NCBI RefSeq assembly: GCF_017311415.1
Contig: NZ_JAEKIS010000023.1
Location: 1 to 60,330 of the forward strand
Length of the DNA: 60,330 nucleotides
Direction of reading: 5' to 3'
Origin: Salipiger abyssi
Lineage (GTDB): Bacteria > Pseudomonadota > Alphaproteobacteria > Rhodobacterales > Rhodobacteraceae
Position 1 is the stretch's first letter, and each line of letters begins with the position of its first letter. A model generated the notes under the pieces. It did not search any database. It was not told the DNA's origin and saw only the letters and a list, made by a program, of their open reading frames with translations. Position numbers and translations under genes: made by a program. Below are positions 1 through 10,507 of the stretch, piece after piece.

Positions 1-240
1 CCAGAGCCGCCCGCATATCTCTTCAGATATCTGCGATGTCAAAGAGCGTGAGAGACAAAAACCAGACCAGTGCGCCCTAACTTCTTCGGCGCGCCCGCCC
101 GTCAAGCCTCTCGATGTTACCTCCGCCTCGTCTGCGTCAGCGCCTCGTTTCCTCGTCGCCGCCGCCCCGTCTGGCGTCCCGTTGTGCGCCTCAGCGCCGC
201 CGGTGAGGGGGTGTTTACGGATTGATGCCGGGAGCCGCAA
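1..240 (-). promoter_or_regulatory. rRNA operon promoter and leader; 16S gene lies off the left edge
   Basis: On the minus strand, positions 48-37 read CGCTCTTTGACA, a close match to the rrn antitermination boxA (TGCTCTTTAACA). It is followed by the AGATATCTGAAGAGATATG-type leader that precedes 16S genes in Rhodobacteraceae. A promoter candidate lies at 240-235 (TTGCGG) with a -10-like TAAACA at 217-212, preceded by an A-rich, UP-element-like tract at about 262-290. A second TTGACG at 105-100 could be an additional promoter. No mature rRNA base is inside the window as far as I can tell. The assignment rests on the boxA and the leader style; the exact start site is inferred. Confidence 0.7.
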
Positions 241-550
241 GCGGTTTTTGAAGAAACCGTCATCTTTTTTTTAATTTCTTGGATTATCATTTTAAAACAG
301 AATCTTACGGAGGGAATTTTTTCAAAGATCGTGGATTTTCACGATGCCGGCCCGTCGAACACCCGCGCTCTGCCACCAGATTTTGGGTTACTCACAGGGT
401 TATCCCCAAGAAGACCCGATGCACCCCGATTTGCGAGGCCGAGTCACACCTCAGATCGGCCCGAAAACCGCGTCACACCCCTCCCGACTCGTGCGGTAAA
501 CTCCGGAGGCCAGCCTCCGCGCGCGGGATTTTCCACCTCCGGACAGCAAA
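241..550. other. Intergenic region without a convincing gene
   Basis: This stretch separates the rRNA promoter from the end of msrQ. Its left part (about 250-320) is A/T-rich and probably acts as upstream element for the rRNA promoter. The remainder has short overlapping open frames in both directions with no recognisable product and no good ribosome binding site. I see no RNA gene or repeat in it. Confidence 0.5.
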
Positions 551-579
551 AATCGCCGATTCCGGCGGAATCGGCGATT
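551..579 (-). terminator. Intrinsic terminator of msrPQ
   Basis: A perfect 13-bp stem (551-563 with 567-579, 3-nt loop) is followed on the minus strand by a T-run (TTTTT then GCTG). It lies about 100 nt beyond the msrQ stop codon, as expected for the end of the msrPQ transcript. Confidence 0.7.
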
Positions 580-676
580 CATCTTCTGCTCCGCAGCGCG
601 TCATCACCCCCGTGATCCCGCTGAAGCCCTGTGCGGTTTGGAAAGAACGCGAAGAAAAGGCGGGCCTGCGCGCCGC

Positions 677-1294
677 TCAGCCGCGCTGACGCGCCCGGTC
701 CGGGCTGCCGAGCGCCGGCAGCCGCAGCGCCAAGAGCCCCAGGATCGCCGCCAGATAGATCAGAGGCTCTATCTGAAAGCCCTTCGCCAGCATCACGTAA
801 TGCAGCCCGCCCAGCAGCACCGCGCCATAGGTGAGCTTGTGCAACTGCCGCCAGCGCTTGCCGCCCAGCCGCCGCAGCGACAGGTTGTTGGAGGTCAGCG
901 CCAGCGGGATCAGCAGCACAAAAGCCGCCATGCCCACGGTGATATAGGGGCGTTTGACGATATCCGCCCAGATCTGCGCCGGGATCTGCACATCGAGCAG
1001 CAGCCAGACCAGCAGATGCAGCGTGACATAGAGAAAGGCGATGAGCCCGAGCGCGCGGCGGAACTTCAGCAGGTTCACCCCGGCATGTTTGCGCAGCGGC
1101 GAGATGCAGAGCACCGCGATAAGGAGCTGCAAGGCCAGCTCGCCCAGCGCATGCTCCAGCGCCTTGATCGGCTCGACGCCAAGCCCTCCGGTCAGCCCCA
1201 GCCAGAGATACCAGAGCGCCGGGAGCGGACACAGTATATACAGGGTCCAGTTCGGCACCCGCCGCGCCAGCCTGTTGATCCTGTCGGCGATCAT
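677..1294 (-). CDS. msrQ: MsrQ, heme-binding membrane subunit of the MsrPQ system
   Basis: The 205-residue protein is an integral membrane cytochrome of the YedZ/MsrQ family. It supplies electrons from the quinone pool or a flavin reductase to periplasmic MsrP. About six hydrophobic helices are visible, with histidines in helix contexts such as LYVTLHLLVW and LHKLTYG, and another in GGLHYVM, which are candidate heme b ligands. The length is normal for the family. Its start codon overlaps the msrP stop (TGATG at 1292-1296), so the two are translationally coupled. The terminator at 551-579 closes the operon. Confidence 0.93.
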   Translation of the reverse strand: MIADRINRLARRVPNWTLYILCPLPALWYLWLGLTGGLGVEPIKALEHALGELALQLLIAVLCISPLRKHAGVNLLKFRRALGLIAFLYVTLHLLVWLLLDVQIPAQIWADIVKRPYITVGMAAFVLLIPLALTSNNLSLRRLGGKRWRQLHKLTYGAVLLGGLHYVMLAKGFQIEPLIYLAAILGLLALRLPALGSPDRARQRG

Positions 1295-2196
1295 CAGAAG
1301 AACTTGCCCAGATCCATGCCGGCATAGAGGCTTGCCACCTCCTCCTCATAGCCGTTGAACATCAGCGTCGGCTCGCGCTTGGCAAAGAGACCGCCGCCGA
1401 TCCGGCGCTCGGTGGCCTGGCTCCAGCGCGGGTGATCCACCTCCGGGTTCACGTTGGAATAGAAGCCGTATTCGCGGGCATTGGCCTTGTTCCAGCTCGT
1501 CGGCGGCTCATCCTCGGTGAGCGTGACGCGCACCACCGACTTGATCGACTTGAAGCCGTATTTCCATGGCACCACCAGCCGCAGCGGCGCGCCGTTCTGT
1601 TTGGGGATGTCGCGCCCGTAGATGCCCGTCGCCATGATGGTCAGCGGATGCACCGCCTCGTCGAGCCGCAGCCCCTCCACATAGGGCCAGTCGAGCACCC
1701 GGTAGGCGGTGCCCGGCATCTCGTCGCGATTGAGCACGGTTTCGAAGGCCACATACTTCGCCGAGGATTGCACCCCCGCCAGATCCAGCAGGTCGGCCAG
1801 CTCGAACCCGGTCCAGGGCACCACCATCGACCAGGCCTCGACGCAGCGGAACCGATAGATGCGTTCCTCCAGCGTCATCTGCGCAAGGATGTCTTCGAAA
1901 GCGTAATCGCCGGGGCGGTCGACCAGCCCGTCGATCTTCACGCTCCAGGGCGCTATGGTCAGCGCGTCGGCGCGGCGGGCCGGGTCGTCCTTACCGGTGC
2001 CGAACTCATAATAGTTGTTGTAACTGGTGATCTCTTCCCAGCTGTTGGGCTCGAGCGCGGCGTCGGCGCGCGCACCGCCGGCGAGCCCTGCCAGCGCCAG
2101 GCCGGCAGAGCCGCCCAGAAGCTGACGGCGGTTCAGCCAGATTGCCTCGTCGGTAACGTCCCGGTCCTTCAGACCGCCTTTCCAGCGCAGTGCCAT
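1294..2196 (-). CDS. msrP: MsrP, periplasmic molybdopterin protein-methionine-sulfoxide reductase
   Basis: MsrP reduces methionine sulfoxide residues in oxidised periplasmic proteins, with MsrQ as its membrane electron donor. A Tat signal is visible: twin arginines at residues 23-24 (LNRRQLLGG), a hydrophobic stretch and an A-R-A-D-A cleavage region near residue 45. The oxidoreductase-molybdopterin fold follows, and Cys118 in RFRCVEAW is the expected molybdenum ligand. The 300-residue length fits the family. The ATG at 2196 has GGAGG upstream. It sits 70 bp downstream of the glutamate-synthase-like gene on the same strand, so either a separate promoter or read-through is possible. Confidence 0.95.
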   Translation of the reverse strand: MALRWKGGLKDRDVTDEAIWLNRRQLLGGSAGLALAGLAGGARADAALEPNSWEEITSYNNYYEFGTGKDDPARRADALTIAPWSVKIDGLVDRPGDYAFEDILAQMTLEERIYRFRCVEAWSMVVPWTGFELADLLDLAGVQSSAKYVAFETVLNRDEMPGTAYRVLDWPYVEGLRLDEAVHPLTIMATGIYGRDIPKQNGAPLRLVVPWKYGFKSIKSVVRVTLTEDEPPTSWNKANAREYGFYSNVNPEVDHPRWSQATERRIGGGLFAKREPTLMFNGYEEEVASLYAGMDLGKFF

Positions 2197-2266
2197 GGGG
2201 CCCTCCTATGCTCCTGTCCTCGAAGGAAGGTAGCTGCGGAGGGCCGTTCCACAAACCAACAAAGAC

Positions 2267-3760
2267 TCACGTTGCGGTGTCTGTCCTGTAACTTGGGCGG
2301 ATCTTGTTGAACGGGATCGAGCTGCCATCCGCCTGCACGATGCGCACATGGCGCCGCCGCATCTGGCGCGGCTCCGAGACGCCCACCGAATGCGCGATGG
2401 TCTCGACCTCCTTGATGATGCCCTTGGCGTAATTGGCGACCTTGGCATATTTGTCCTCGACCACGAGCCCCTTTTGCAGGCGCGGGTCGTGGGTGGTGAT
2501 GCCGGTCGGGCAGGTGTTGCGGTTGCATTTCAGCGCCTGGATGCAGCCCATCGAGAACATGAAGCCGCGCGCCGAGGTGATGAAATCGGCGCCGAGACAG
2601 ATCGCCCAGGCCACATCCGCCGGGTTCACCAGCTTGGCCGAGGCGACGATGCGGATGCGGTCCTTGAGCCCGTAACGGTCGCGCAGGTCGACGATGCGCG
2701 GCAGCGCCTCGCGGATCGGCATGCCGACAAGGTCGATCAGCGGCATGGGCGCGGCCCCGGTGCCGCCCTCGCCGCCGTCGATGGTGATGAAGTCGGGCGC
2801 GCTTTCGGCGCCGCGCTCGACGATCATCTCGAAGAGATTCTCCCACTCGTCCGACGAGCCGATCACGGTCTTGAACCCCACCGGCTTGCCCGAGACCTCG
2901 CGGATATGGCCGATCACGTTCAGCAGGTCGCCGAAATCGTCAATCTCCCTGTGACGGTTGGGCGAGATCCCCGCCTGCCCGACCTTGAGCCCGCGAATGG
3001 CCGCGACCTCTTCGTTGACCTTCTCGCCGGGCAGGATGCCGCCCTTGCCGGGCTTGGCGCCCTGGGCAAGCTTGAGCTCGAACATCTTCACCTGCGGATC
3101 GGCGGCCACCGCACGCAGTTTCTCGTCGCTCAGATTGCCATGCTCGTCGCGCAGCCCGAACTTGGCGGTGCCGATCTGGAACACCAGATCGCAGGGCGCC
3201 GCCTTGTGATAGGGCGAGAGTCCTCCTTCGCCGGTATTGAGCCAGATCCCTGCCTTGAAGGCGCCCTTGCTCAGCGCCTCCACCGCCGGGCGCGAGATCG
3301 CGCCATAGCTCATGCCCGAGATATTGAAGATCGACTTGGCCACGTAAGGCACCCGCGCATGCGGGCCGATCACCATCGGCTCGGTACTGGCGAACTGATC
3401 GTCGAGCGGCGGGAAGACCGCATTCACAAAGATCGGTGTGCCGGGAATGTTGAGATTGCGGGTCGAGCCGAAGGCCACGGTATTGTCGCCGCCCTTGGTG
3501 GCATTATAGACCCAGTCGCGCTGCGCCCGGTTGAACGGCATCTCCTCGCGGTCCATGGCAAAGAAATACTGGCGAAAGAACTCGCCCAGCTTGGTGAACA
3601 GCCCCCGGAACCGTCCGATCACGGGATAGTTGCGGCGGATCGCGTCGCCCGCCTGGGTACGGTCGATGACAAACAGCGCCACCGCCAGAAGCATGGCGGC
3701 ACCGATGACCGCGATAAAGACCAGCGCAAGAATTTGCAGGGCATACATAGCCGGGCCCAT
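2267..3760 (-). CDS. Membrane-anchored FMN-binding glutamate synthase family protein
   Basis: This 497-residue protein is the stand-alone GltS/GlxD-type FMN domain of glutamate synthase and lacks the amidotransferase domain. Residues 5-31 form one transmembrane segment, and the alpha/beta barrel with GGEGGTGAAP (329-338) follows from about residue 95. Cysteines 406, 412 and 417 (C-x5-C-x4-C) match the 3Fe-4S cluster motif of glutamate synthases. Family members of this type are widespread but their substrate is not established; ammonia or one-carbon transfer roles have been suggested for relatives. The ATG at 3760 is preceded by GAGGGG; a second ATG four codons later is also possible. Confidence 0.85.
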   Translation of the reverse strand: MGPAMYALQILALVFIAVIGAAMLLAVALFVIDRTQAGDAIRRNYPVIGRFRGLFTKLGEFFRQYFFAMDREEMPFNRAQRDWVYNATKGGDNTVAFGSTRNLNIPGTPIFVNAVFPPLDDQFASTEPMVIGPHARVPYVAKSIFNISGMSYGAISRPAVEALSKGAFKAGIWLNTGEGGLSPYHKAAPCDLVFQIGTAKFGLRDEHGNLSDEKLRAVAADPQVKMFELKLAQGAKPGKGGILPGEKVNEEVAAIRGLKVGQAGISPNRHREIDDFGDLLNVIGHIREVSGKPVGFKTVIGSSDEWENLFEMIVERGAESAPDFITIDGGEGGTGAAPMPLIDLVGMPIREALPRIVDLRDRYGLKDRIRIVASAKLVNPADVAWAICLGADFITSARGFMFSMGCIQALKCNRNTCPTGITTHDPRLQKGLVVEDKYAKVANYAKGIIKEVETIAHSVGVSEPRQMRRRHVRIVQADGSSIPFNKIRPSYRTDTAT

Positions 3761-3865
3761 CCTATCCCCTCATATATTCATTGATTTGCATGATTAGCGG
3801 TTTGCAGGTATCACCGGCACAGTGACAATCGCCGCCGGGTTCGGCAACCACTGGGGAGGAGAGAG

Positions 3866-4303
3866 ATGAAAAAACTGCTGGCAATGCTGGCCTTGGCCGC
3901 CGGCCCCGCGCTCGCGGAGGAGGTCGTGACCTACGACACCGACCAGAGTTTCGACGATGTGACCTTCGGTCTGGAGAGCGCGATCATCGATGCCGGGCTG
4001 GTCATCGACCATGTCAGCCATACCGGCGACATGCTGGAACGCACCCGCGCCGATGTCGGCTCGGATGTGGTGATCTTCGATCACGCGGATATCTACAGCT
4101 TTTGCTCGGCGCAGCTTTCGCGCGAGGTGATGGAGGCGGATCCGATGAACGTGATGTTCTGCCCCTACGATATCTTCGTCATGGTCCGCCACGATGCGCC
4201 CGAGGTCACCACCATCGGCTTCCGCGCCTATCCCGAGGGCGAGATGCAGAAGATCCAGGAACTGCTCGACGGTCTCGCCCGCGCCGCGATCGGTCTCGAC
4301 TGA
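3866..4303 (+). CDS. Secreted DUF302 domain protein
   Basis: The 145-residue protein begins with a clear Sec signal peptide (K2-K3, hydrophobic core, cleavage after PALA near residue 17). The DUF302 domain follows, a small alpha/beta fold of unknown biochemical function often found in periplasmic or heme-related contexts. One cysteine (FCSAQL) and another at MFCPYD are present. The start has GAGGAGAGAG immediately upstream. It is transcribed away from the neighbouring glutamate-synthase-like gene with a 105-bp divergent spacer, and converges with clpB across a repeat and a terminator. Confidence 0.8.
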   Translation: MKKLLAMLALAAGPALAEEVVTYDTDQSFDDVTFGLESAIIDAGLVIDHVSHTGDMLERTRADVGSDVVIFDHADIYSFCSAQLSREVMEADPMNVMFCPYDIFVMVRHDAPEVTTIGFRAYPEGEMQKIQELLDGLARAAIGLD

Positions 4304-4314
4304 GCGCAGCGGAC

Positions 4315-4378
4315 GGTGGGCAGATTGCCCACCCTACGGGATCTGCGGCATATAAGTAGGGTGGGCAATCTGCCCACC
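4315..4378. repeat. Perfect inverted repeat of a dispersed GTGGGCA...TGCCCAC element
   Basis: Two 23-base arms (4315-4337 and 4356-4378) are exact reverse complements separated by 18 bases. Each arm is itself a palindrome (GGTGGGCA-gat-TGCCCACC). A related single unit occurs at 60071-60095. It sits in the convergent gap after the DUF302 gene, so it may form a cruciform or act as a transcript-end structure. Confidence 0.85.
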
Positions 4379-4401
4379 GCCCCGTCACCCCACCGCAACG
4401 A

Positions 4402-4429
4402 AAAAGGCCCGCCGGTTGGCGGGCCTTTT
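4402..4429. terminator. Bidirectional intrinsic terminator between DUF302 gene and clpB
   Basis: The stem GGCCCGCC/GGCGGGCC (4406-4413 with 4418-4425, loop GGTT) is flanked by AAAA on one side and TTTT on the other. It can therefore stop transcription arriving from either strand. It lies 20 bases past the clpB stop codon. Confidence 0.85.
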
Positions 4430-4449
4430 CCTATTCATGACCACAAGGC

Positions 4450-7065
<2,616 letters not shown>

Positions 7066-7146
7066 CCTGTCTCTCCTTCCATAAGCGCCCGAACGGAAAA
7101 TTGGCGCCTGCTTGGCAGCACGCCGGGTCTCGGGCCTCATCACAAA

Positions 7147-7175
7147 AGATGGTCGGCCAAGCGCGGCGCTTCAAG
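7147..7175 (-). promoter_or_regulatory. Sigma-32 type heat-shock promoter of clpB
   Basis: The minus strand carries CTTGAAG (7175-7169), a 14-nt spacer and GACCATCT (7154-7147). These match the RpoH consensus CTTGAAA-N11-16-CCCCATNT. Transcription would start near 7140, leaving a leader of roughly 75 nt before the clpB ATG. Confidence 0.75.
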
Positions 7176-7209
7176 CCCCGTGATCACAAAATCCGGCACG
7201 GCGGGGAGG

Positions 7210-7253
7210 CAAATTTCTTCGAAGAAATTTGCAAATCCTTTCGAAAGGATTTG
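7210..7253. repeat. Two abutting 22-bp perfect palindromes
   Basis: Positions 7210-7231 (CAAATTTCTTC plus its reverse complement) and 7232-7253 (CAAATCCTTTC plus its reverse complement) are each perfectly self-complementary. They touch end to end. Both share the outer CAAAT and central TTCGAA-type core. They lie in the divergent clpB/pyrF spacer, upstream of both promoters. Confidence 0.9.
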
Positions 7254-7331
7254 TCCGCCCCTGCCCGAGGCTTGACCTCGCGGAGCCGGCACCGCATGAC
7301 ACCCCCGTCCCCAGATCACAGGAGCGCCCCC

Positions 7332-8051
7332 ATGTCCGACGACCGCCTGATCGTTGCCCTCGACGTGCCCAACGCCATCGAGGCGCTGCACCTGACCCAG
7401 TCCATCGGCGATGCGGTCTCCTTCTACAAGATCGGGCTGGGCATGCTCACGGGGGGCGGTCTGGCGCTGGCCAACGAGCTCAAGCAGGAGCACGGCAAGC
7501 GCATCTTTCTCGACATGAAGCTCTTCGATATCGGCCAGACGGTGGAGAACGCGGTGCGCGGGCTGGCGCAGTTCGATCTCGATTTCCTCACTGTGCATGG
7601 CGACCCGCATGTGGTGCGCGCAGCCAAGGAAGGCGCCGGCGGCAAGGATCTCAAGATCCTCGCGGTGACGATCCTCACCTCGCTCGACCGCGCCGATCTC
7701 GACAACAGCCTGATCCGCGACGGCGATATCGCCGACCTGGTTGTCGAACGCGCCGCCCGCGCCTTTGAAGCCGGCGCCGACGGCATCATCGCCTCGCCCA
7801 ACGAAGCCGCCCGCATCCGCGCCCTGCCACAGGCCGAGGGCCGGCTCATCGTCACCCCCGGCGTGCGTCCCTACGGCACGGCAGATGACGACCAGAAACG
7901 TATCGCGACGCCGGCCAGCGCCATCGCCGCCGGAGCCGATCACATCGTCGTCGGTCGTCCGGTCTGGCGCGCGCCCAGCCCGCGCGACGCGGCGCTGTCG
8001 ATCCAGCAGGAACTGCGCTCGCCGCAGGCCCAGCGCCCCAACCGGGGCTGA
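7332..8051 (+). CDS. pyrF: PyrF, orotidine 5'-phosphate decarboxylase
   Basis: PyrF catalyses the last step of de novo UMP synthesis, decarboxylating OMP. The 239-residue TIM barrel contains the catalytic motif D61-x-K63-x-x-D66 (DMKLFDIGQ), the N-terminal LIVALDVP strand and the phosphate-binding VTPGVRP and IVVGRPV segments. I chose the ATG at 7332 (MSDDRL); the frame is open upstream but that part covers the palindromes and has no similarity. The upstream sequence AGGAGCGCCCCC gives a usable ribosome binding site. Confidence 0.97.
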   Translation: MSDDRLIVALDVPNAIEALHLTQSIGDAVSFYKIGLGMLTGGGLALANELKQEHGKRIFLDMKLFDIGQTVENAVRGLAQFDLDFLTVHGDPHVVRAAKEGAGGKDLKILAVTILTSLDRADLDNSLIRDGDIADLVVERAARAFEAGADGIIASPNEAARIRALPQAEGRLIVTPGVRPYGTADDDQKRIATPASAIAAGADHIVVGRPVWRAPSPRDAALSIQQELRSPQAQRPNRG

Positions 8052-8135
8052 CCTTCGGGCGGGCGCAAAAGCAGTCTCGGGAACCCAGCGCGGCGCTCTG
8101 CGTTTTCTATCCACAGAGACCGCAGGAGCAGGACG

Positions 8136-8453
8136 ATGACACAGACCCCCGCCCAGATCGGCAACCTGACCTACAATGCCGCCGAGGAACGTTTCGAGGC
8201 GCTGGTGACCTTTTACACGGATGCGGGCCGCCTGCGCGTGCCCAGCCGCTATCCGGCGCCGCTGAACGCGGAGTTTCCCGAGATCTCGCGCGGGCTCATG
8301 TCCGACGCGATGCGTGCCCGGCAGGCGCCGGATCGGCTGCGCTCCCGCCTGCGCCCCTCCGCAGCCGAGCCGTCGCGACAGCCGCGCAAGGAAGAGCCGC
8401 GCCCGCGCCGCGCCTTCGACTGGCTGCGCCTCTGGCATGGCGACGCCGCGTGA
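8136..8453 (+). CDS. Hypothetical protein, 105 residues
   Basis: I do not recognise a characterised family. The N-terminal half (to about residue 55) looks like a compact domain (NLTYNAAEERFEALVTFY...), and the C-terminal half is rich in Arg, Pro and Glu and probably disordered. The start is supported by AGGAGCAGGACG directly upstream and by the 84-bp gap from pyrF on the same strand. It converges with the Nudix gene with a four-base gap, so the two must share termination signals. Proteins of this shape are common as lineage-specific hypotheticals in Rhodobacteraceae; function unknown. Confidence 0.65.
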   Translation: MTQTPAQIGNLTYNAAEERFEALVTFYTDAGRLRVPSRYPAPLNAEFPEISRGLMSDAMRARQAPDRLRSRLRPSAAEPSRQPRKEEPRPRRAFDWLRLWHGDAA

Positions 8454-8457
8454 CCCT

Positions 8458-8850
8458 TCAGGGCCGCCCCGAAAGATAGGCGCTCAGCAACGCGCGGAAA
8501 TGCGGAATCGCATCCTCGCGCGCCGCATATTCCTGCGGAGGCATGAGCTGCCAGCCATAACCCTCATCGCCGAAACTCACATCTCCGACACGCTCCGCCG
8601 GCAGATGCGCGGCGAAAAACCAGGCCTGCCCGTGGCGGTGGCGCCAGATCAGCGCGTCTTCAGGCAGGTCTATCCCAACCTCTTCGCGGGTTTCGCGCAG
8701 GGCGCAGGCCTCGGGCGACTCGCCGGCCTCGCGCCCGCCGCCGGGAAAATCGAGATAGCCCGGCCAGGGGATCCCCGCGGTATGATCGCGCCGGATCACG
8801 AGGAGATCCTCCCCGAGAAACAGCATCACTTTCGCTCCAGCAAAGCTCAC
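8458..8850 (-). CDS. Nudix family hydrolase
   Basis: The protein is a small Nudix pyrophosphohydrolase acting on a nucleoside diphosphate linked to another moiety; the substrate cannot be told from sequence. The Nudix box G-x5-E-x7-REUxEExGU is intact (GREAGE...RETREEVGI). I chose the GTG at 8850 (VSFAGAKVMLF, 130 residues), which has AGAGGTCAGGG upstream and matches where family members begin. An ATG at 8919 would overlap the dinB start and add 23 unlikely residues. It is transcribed divergently from dinB with a short spacer containing an inverted repeat. Confidence 0.83.
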   Translation of the reverse strand: MSFAGAKVMLFLGEDLLVIRRDHTAGIPWPGYLDFPGGGREAGESPEACALRETREEVGIDLPEDALIWRHRHGQAWFFAAHLPAERVGDVSFGDEGYGWQLMPPQEYAAREDAIPHFRALLSAYLSGRP

Positions 8851-8868
8851 ATCGTGGCCCTGACCTCT

Positions 8869-8894
8869 GTTACCGCCTATACTGCACAGGTAAC
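8869..8894. promoter_or_regulatory. Inverted repeat GTTACC-N14-GGTAAC in the Nudix/dinB spacer
   Basis: A six-base dyad (8869-8874 and 8889-8894) encloses TATACT, which resembles a -10 box for dinB. It may be an operator. I do not see the alphaproteobacterial LexA box (GTTC-N7-GTTC) here, so SOS control of dinB is not supported by this spacer. Confidence 0.35.
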
Positions 8895-8917
8895 CATTCG
8901 CTTCGGAATTACCAGCC

Positions 8918-10171
8918 ATGCCAGCGCTGTGCCGCGATTGCCTGACAGAGTTCGAGACCGGACCCCGCTGCCCGGCCTGCGGGCGCCCGCGCATCGTCTC
9001 GCATGACGAGCTGTGGTCGCTCTCCATCGCGCATATGGATTGCGATGCCTTCTATGCCAGCGTCGAGAAACGCGAAAATTCCGAACTGGCCGACAAGCCG
9101 CTGATCATCGGCGGCGGCAAGCGCGGCGTCGTCTCGACCGCCTGCTACGTGGCGCGCATCCGGGGGGTGCGTTCGGCCATGCCGATGTTCAAGGCGCTCC
9201 AGCTTTGCCCGGACGCGGTGGTGCTGAAACCGCGCATGTCGCTCTACGCCGAGGTCTCACGACAGATTCGCGGCTTCATGGAAGAGCTGACGCCCGCGAT
9301 CGAACCGCTGTCGCTGGACGAGGCGTTTCTGGATCTGACCGGCACCGCGCGGCTGCACGGGCATCCGCCGGCGGTGATGCTGGCACGGCTGGTGAAGCGC
9401 ATGCGCGACGAGCTGGGGCTGACCGGCTCCATCGGGCTTTCGCATAACAAGTTTCTCGCCAAGATCGCCTCGGATCTCGACAAGCCGCACGGGTTTTCGG
9501 TGATCGGAAAGGCCGAGACGCAGGAGTTCCTGCGCCCGCAGCCGGTACGGATGATCTGGGGCGTGGGCCAGGCGGGGCAGGACGCGCTGGACCGCTCGGG
9601 CATCCGCACCTTCGAGGATCTGCTGCGCTGGCAGCGCGAGGATCTGATCGCGCGGTTCGGGTCGATGGGCGACCGGCTCTGGCATCTGGCACGCGGCGAG
9701 GACAAGCGCCGCGTCACCCGCGATGCGCCGGTGAAGTCGATCTCGAACGAGACCACCTTTCACGAGGACACCGCCGATCCGGATATTCTCGACGGCCATC
9801 TCTGGCGGATGTGCGAAAAGGTCGCCGACCGCGCAAAGGCCAAGGGGCTTGCGGGGCGGGTGGTGACGCTCAAGGCGAAGCGCGCCGATTTCAAGCTGAT
9901 CACCCGGCGCCACGCGCTGGAGGATGCGACGCAGATGGCCGACCGGATCTATCGCGAGGCGCGGGCGCTGTTCGACCAGATGGGGCCGCGCGGTCCCTAC
10001 CGGCTGCTGGGGGCCGGGATCTCGCAGCTTGTGCCCGCCGATCAGGCCGACCGGCTGGGCGATCTGCTCGACCCGCAGGCGACGAAACGCGCCAGCGCCG
10101 AGCGGGCGACGGATGCGATCCGCGCCCGGTTCGGCGGCGATGCCATCGTCAAGGGGCGTGCGCTGCGCTGA
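8918..10171 (+). CDS. dinB: DinB, DNA polymerase IV (Y-family)
   Basis: DinB is a translesion polymerase. The catalytic palm signatures DCDAFYASVE (about residue 41) and SLDEAFLDLT (about 129) carry the metal-binding aspartates and glutamate, followed by helix-hairpin-helix and little-finger regions. The 417-residue protein has an N-terminal extension with CRDC and CPAC pairs (residues 5-22) resembling a zinc ribbon, absent from E. coli Pol IV but common in this lineage. The ATG at 8918 overlaps the alternative start of the Nudix gene on the opposite strand. It ends seven bases from the convergent DUF3775 gene. Confidence 0.95.
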   Translation: MPALCRDCLTEFETGPRCPACGRPRIVSHDELWSLSIAHMDCDAFYASVEKRENSELADKPLIIGGGKRGVVSTACYVARIRGVRSAMPMFKALQLCPDAVVLKPRMSLYAEVSRQIRGFMEELTPAIEPLSLDEAFLDLTGTARLHGHPPAVMLARLVKRMRDELGLTGSIGLSHNKFLAKIASDLDKPHGFSVIGKAETQEFLRPQPVRMIWGVGQAGQDALDRSGIRTFEDLLRWQREDLIARFGSMGDRLWHLARGEDKRRVTRDAPVKSISNETTFHEDTADPDILDGHLWRMCEKVADRAKAKGLAGRVVTLKAKRADFKLITRRHALEDATQMADRIYREARALFDQMGPRGPYRLLGAGISQLVPADQADRLGDLLDPQATKRASAERATDAIRARFGGDAIVKGRALR

Positions 10172-10177
10172 ACCGGC

Positions 10178-10507
10178 TCAGGCGCCGCGGCGCAGCAGCT
10201 CGTCTTCCTCGTCGGAGGAATCGTATCCCAACGCTTCGAGACCGGCTTCGAGATGGTCGGCCACATGCGGCGTGCCGATCAGGTAATCGGCGGTCGGCGT
10301 CGAGGCTTCGGACACGGCGGTGGCATAGGCCTCGGCCCATTCGTCGGCATCGAACGCGTCGCGACCGATCCACATGATCGCGACCAGCGCGGCCTGTTCC
10401 TCTTCGGTCATCTGGTCGATGACCCCGCGCAGCTCGCCTTCGCCCCGGTCGATCTCGCGCGCCAGCAGGATCACATGGGCGACCTTCCGGACACTGATCT
10501 CTTCCAT
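10178..10507 (-). CDS. DUF3775 domain protein
   Basis: This small acidic protein of 109 residues matches the DUF3775 family, known mainly from alphaproteobacteria and without an assigned function. It contains ISVRKVAHVILLAREIDRGE, an acidic helix region with EEEQAALVAIMWIGR, and ends in a charged tail. The start ATG at 10507 has GGAGACGGG upstream. It is a separate unit between dinB (convergent) and rmuC (same strand, 152 bp upstream). A weak FNR-like sequence at 10562-10575 lies in its upstream region. Confidence 0.75.
   Translation of the reverse strand: MEEISVRKVAHVILLAREIDRGEGELRGVIDQMTEEEQAALVAIMWIGRDAFDADEWAEAYATAVSEASTPTADYLIGTPHVADHLEAGLEALGYDSSDEEDELLRRGA

Noticed and set aside
100-105. 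TTGACG as the main rRNA promoter -35
   Set aside because: The downstream -10 (AGTTAG/GTTAGG) is poor, whereas 235-240 has an A-rich upstream element; kept only as a possible second promoter.
279-689. Open frames of 94 and 136 codons before msrQ
   Set aside because: They overlap the terminator hairpin at 551-579, lack ribosome binding sites and have noncoding-type composition.
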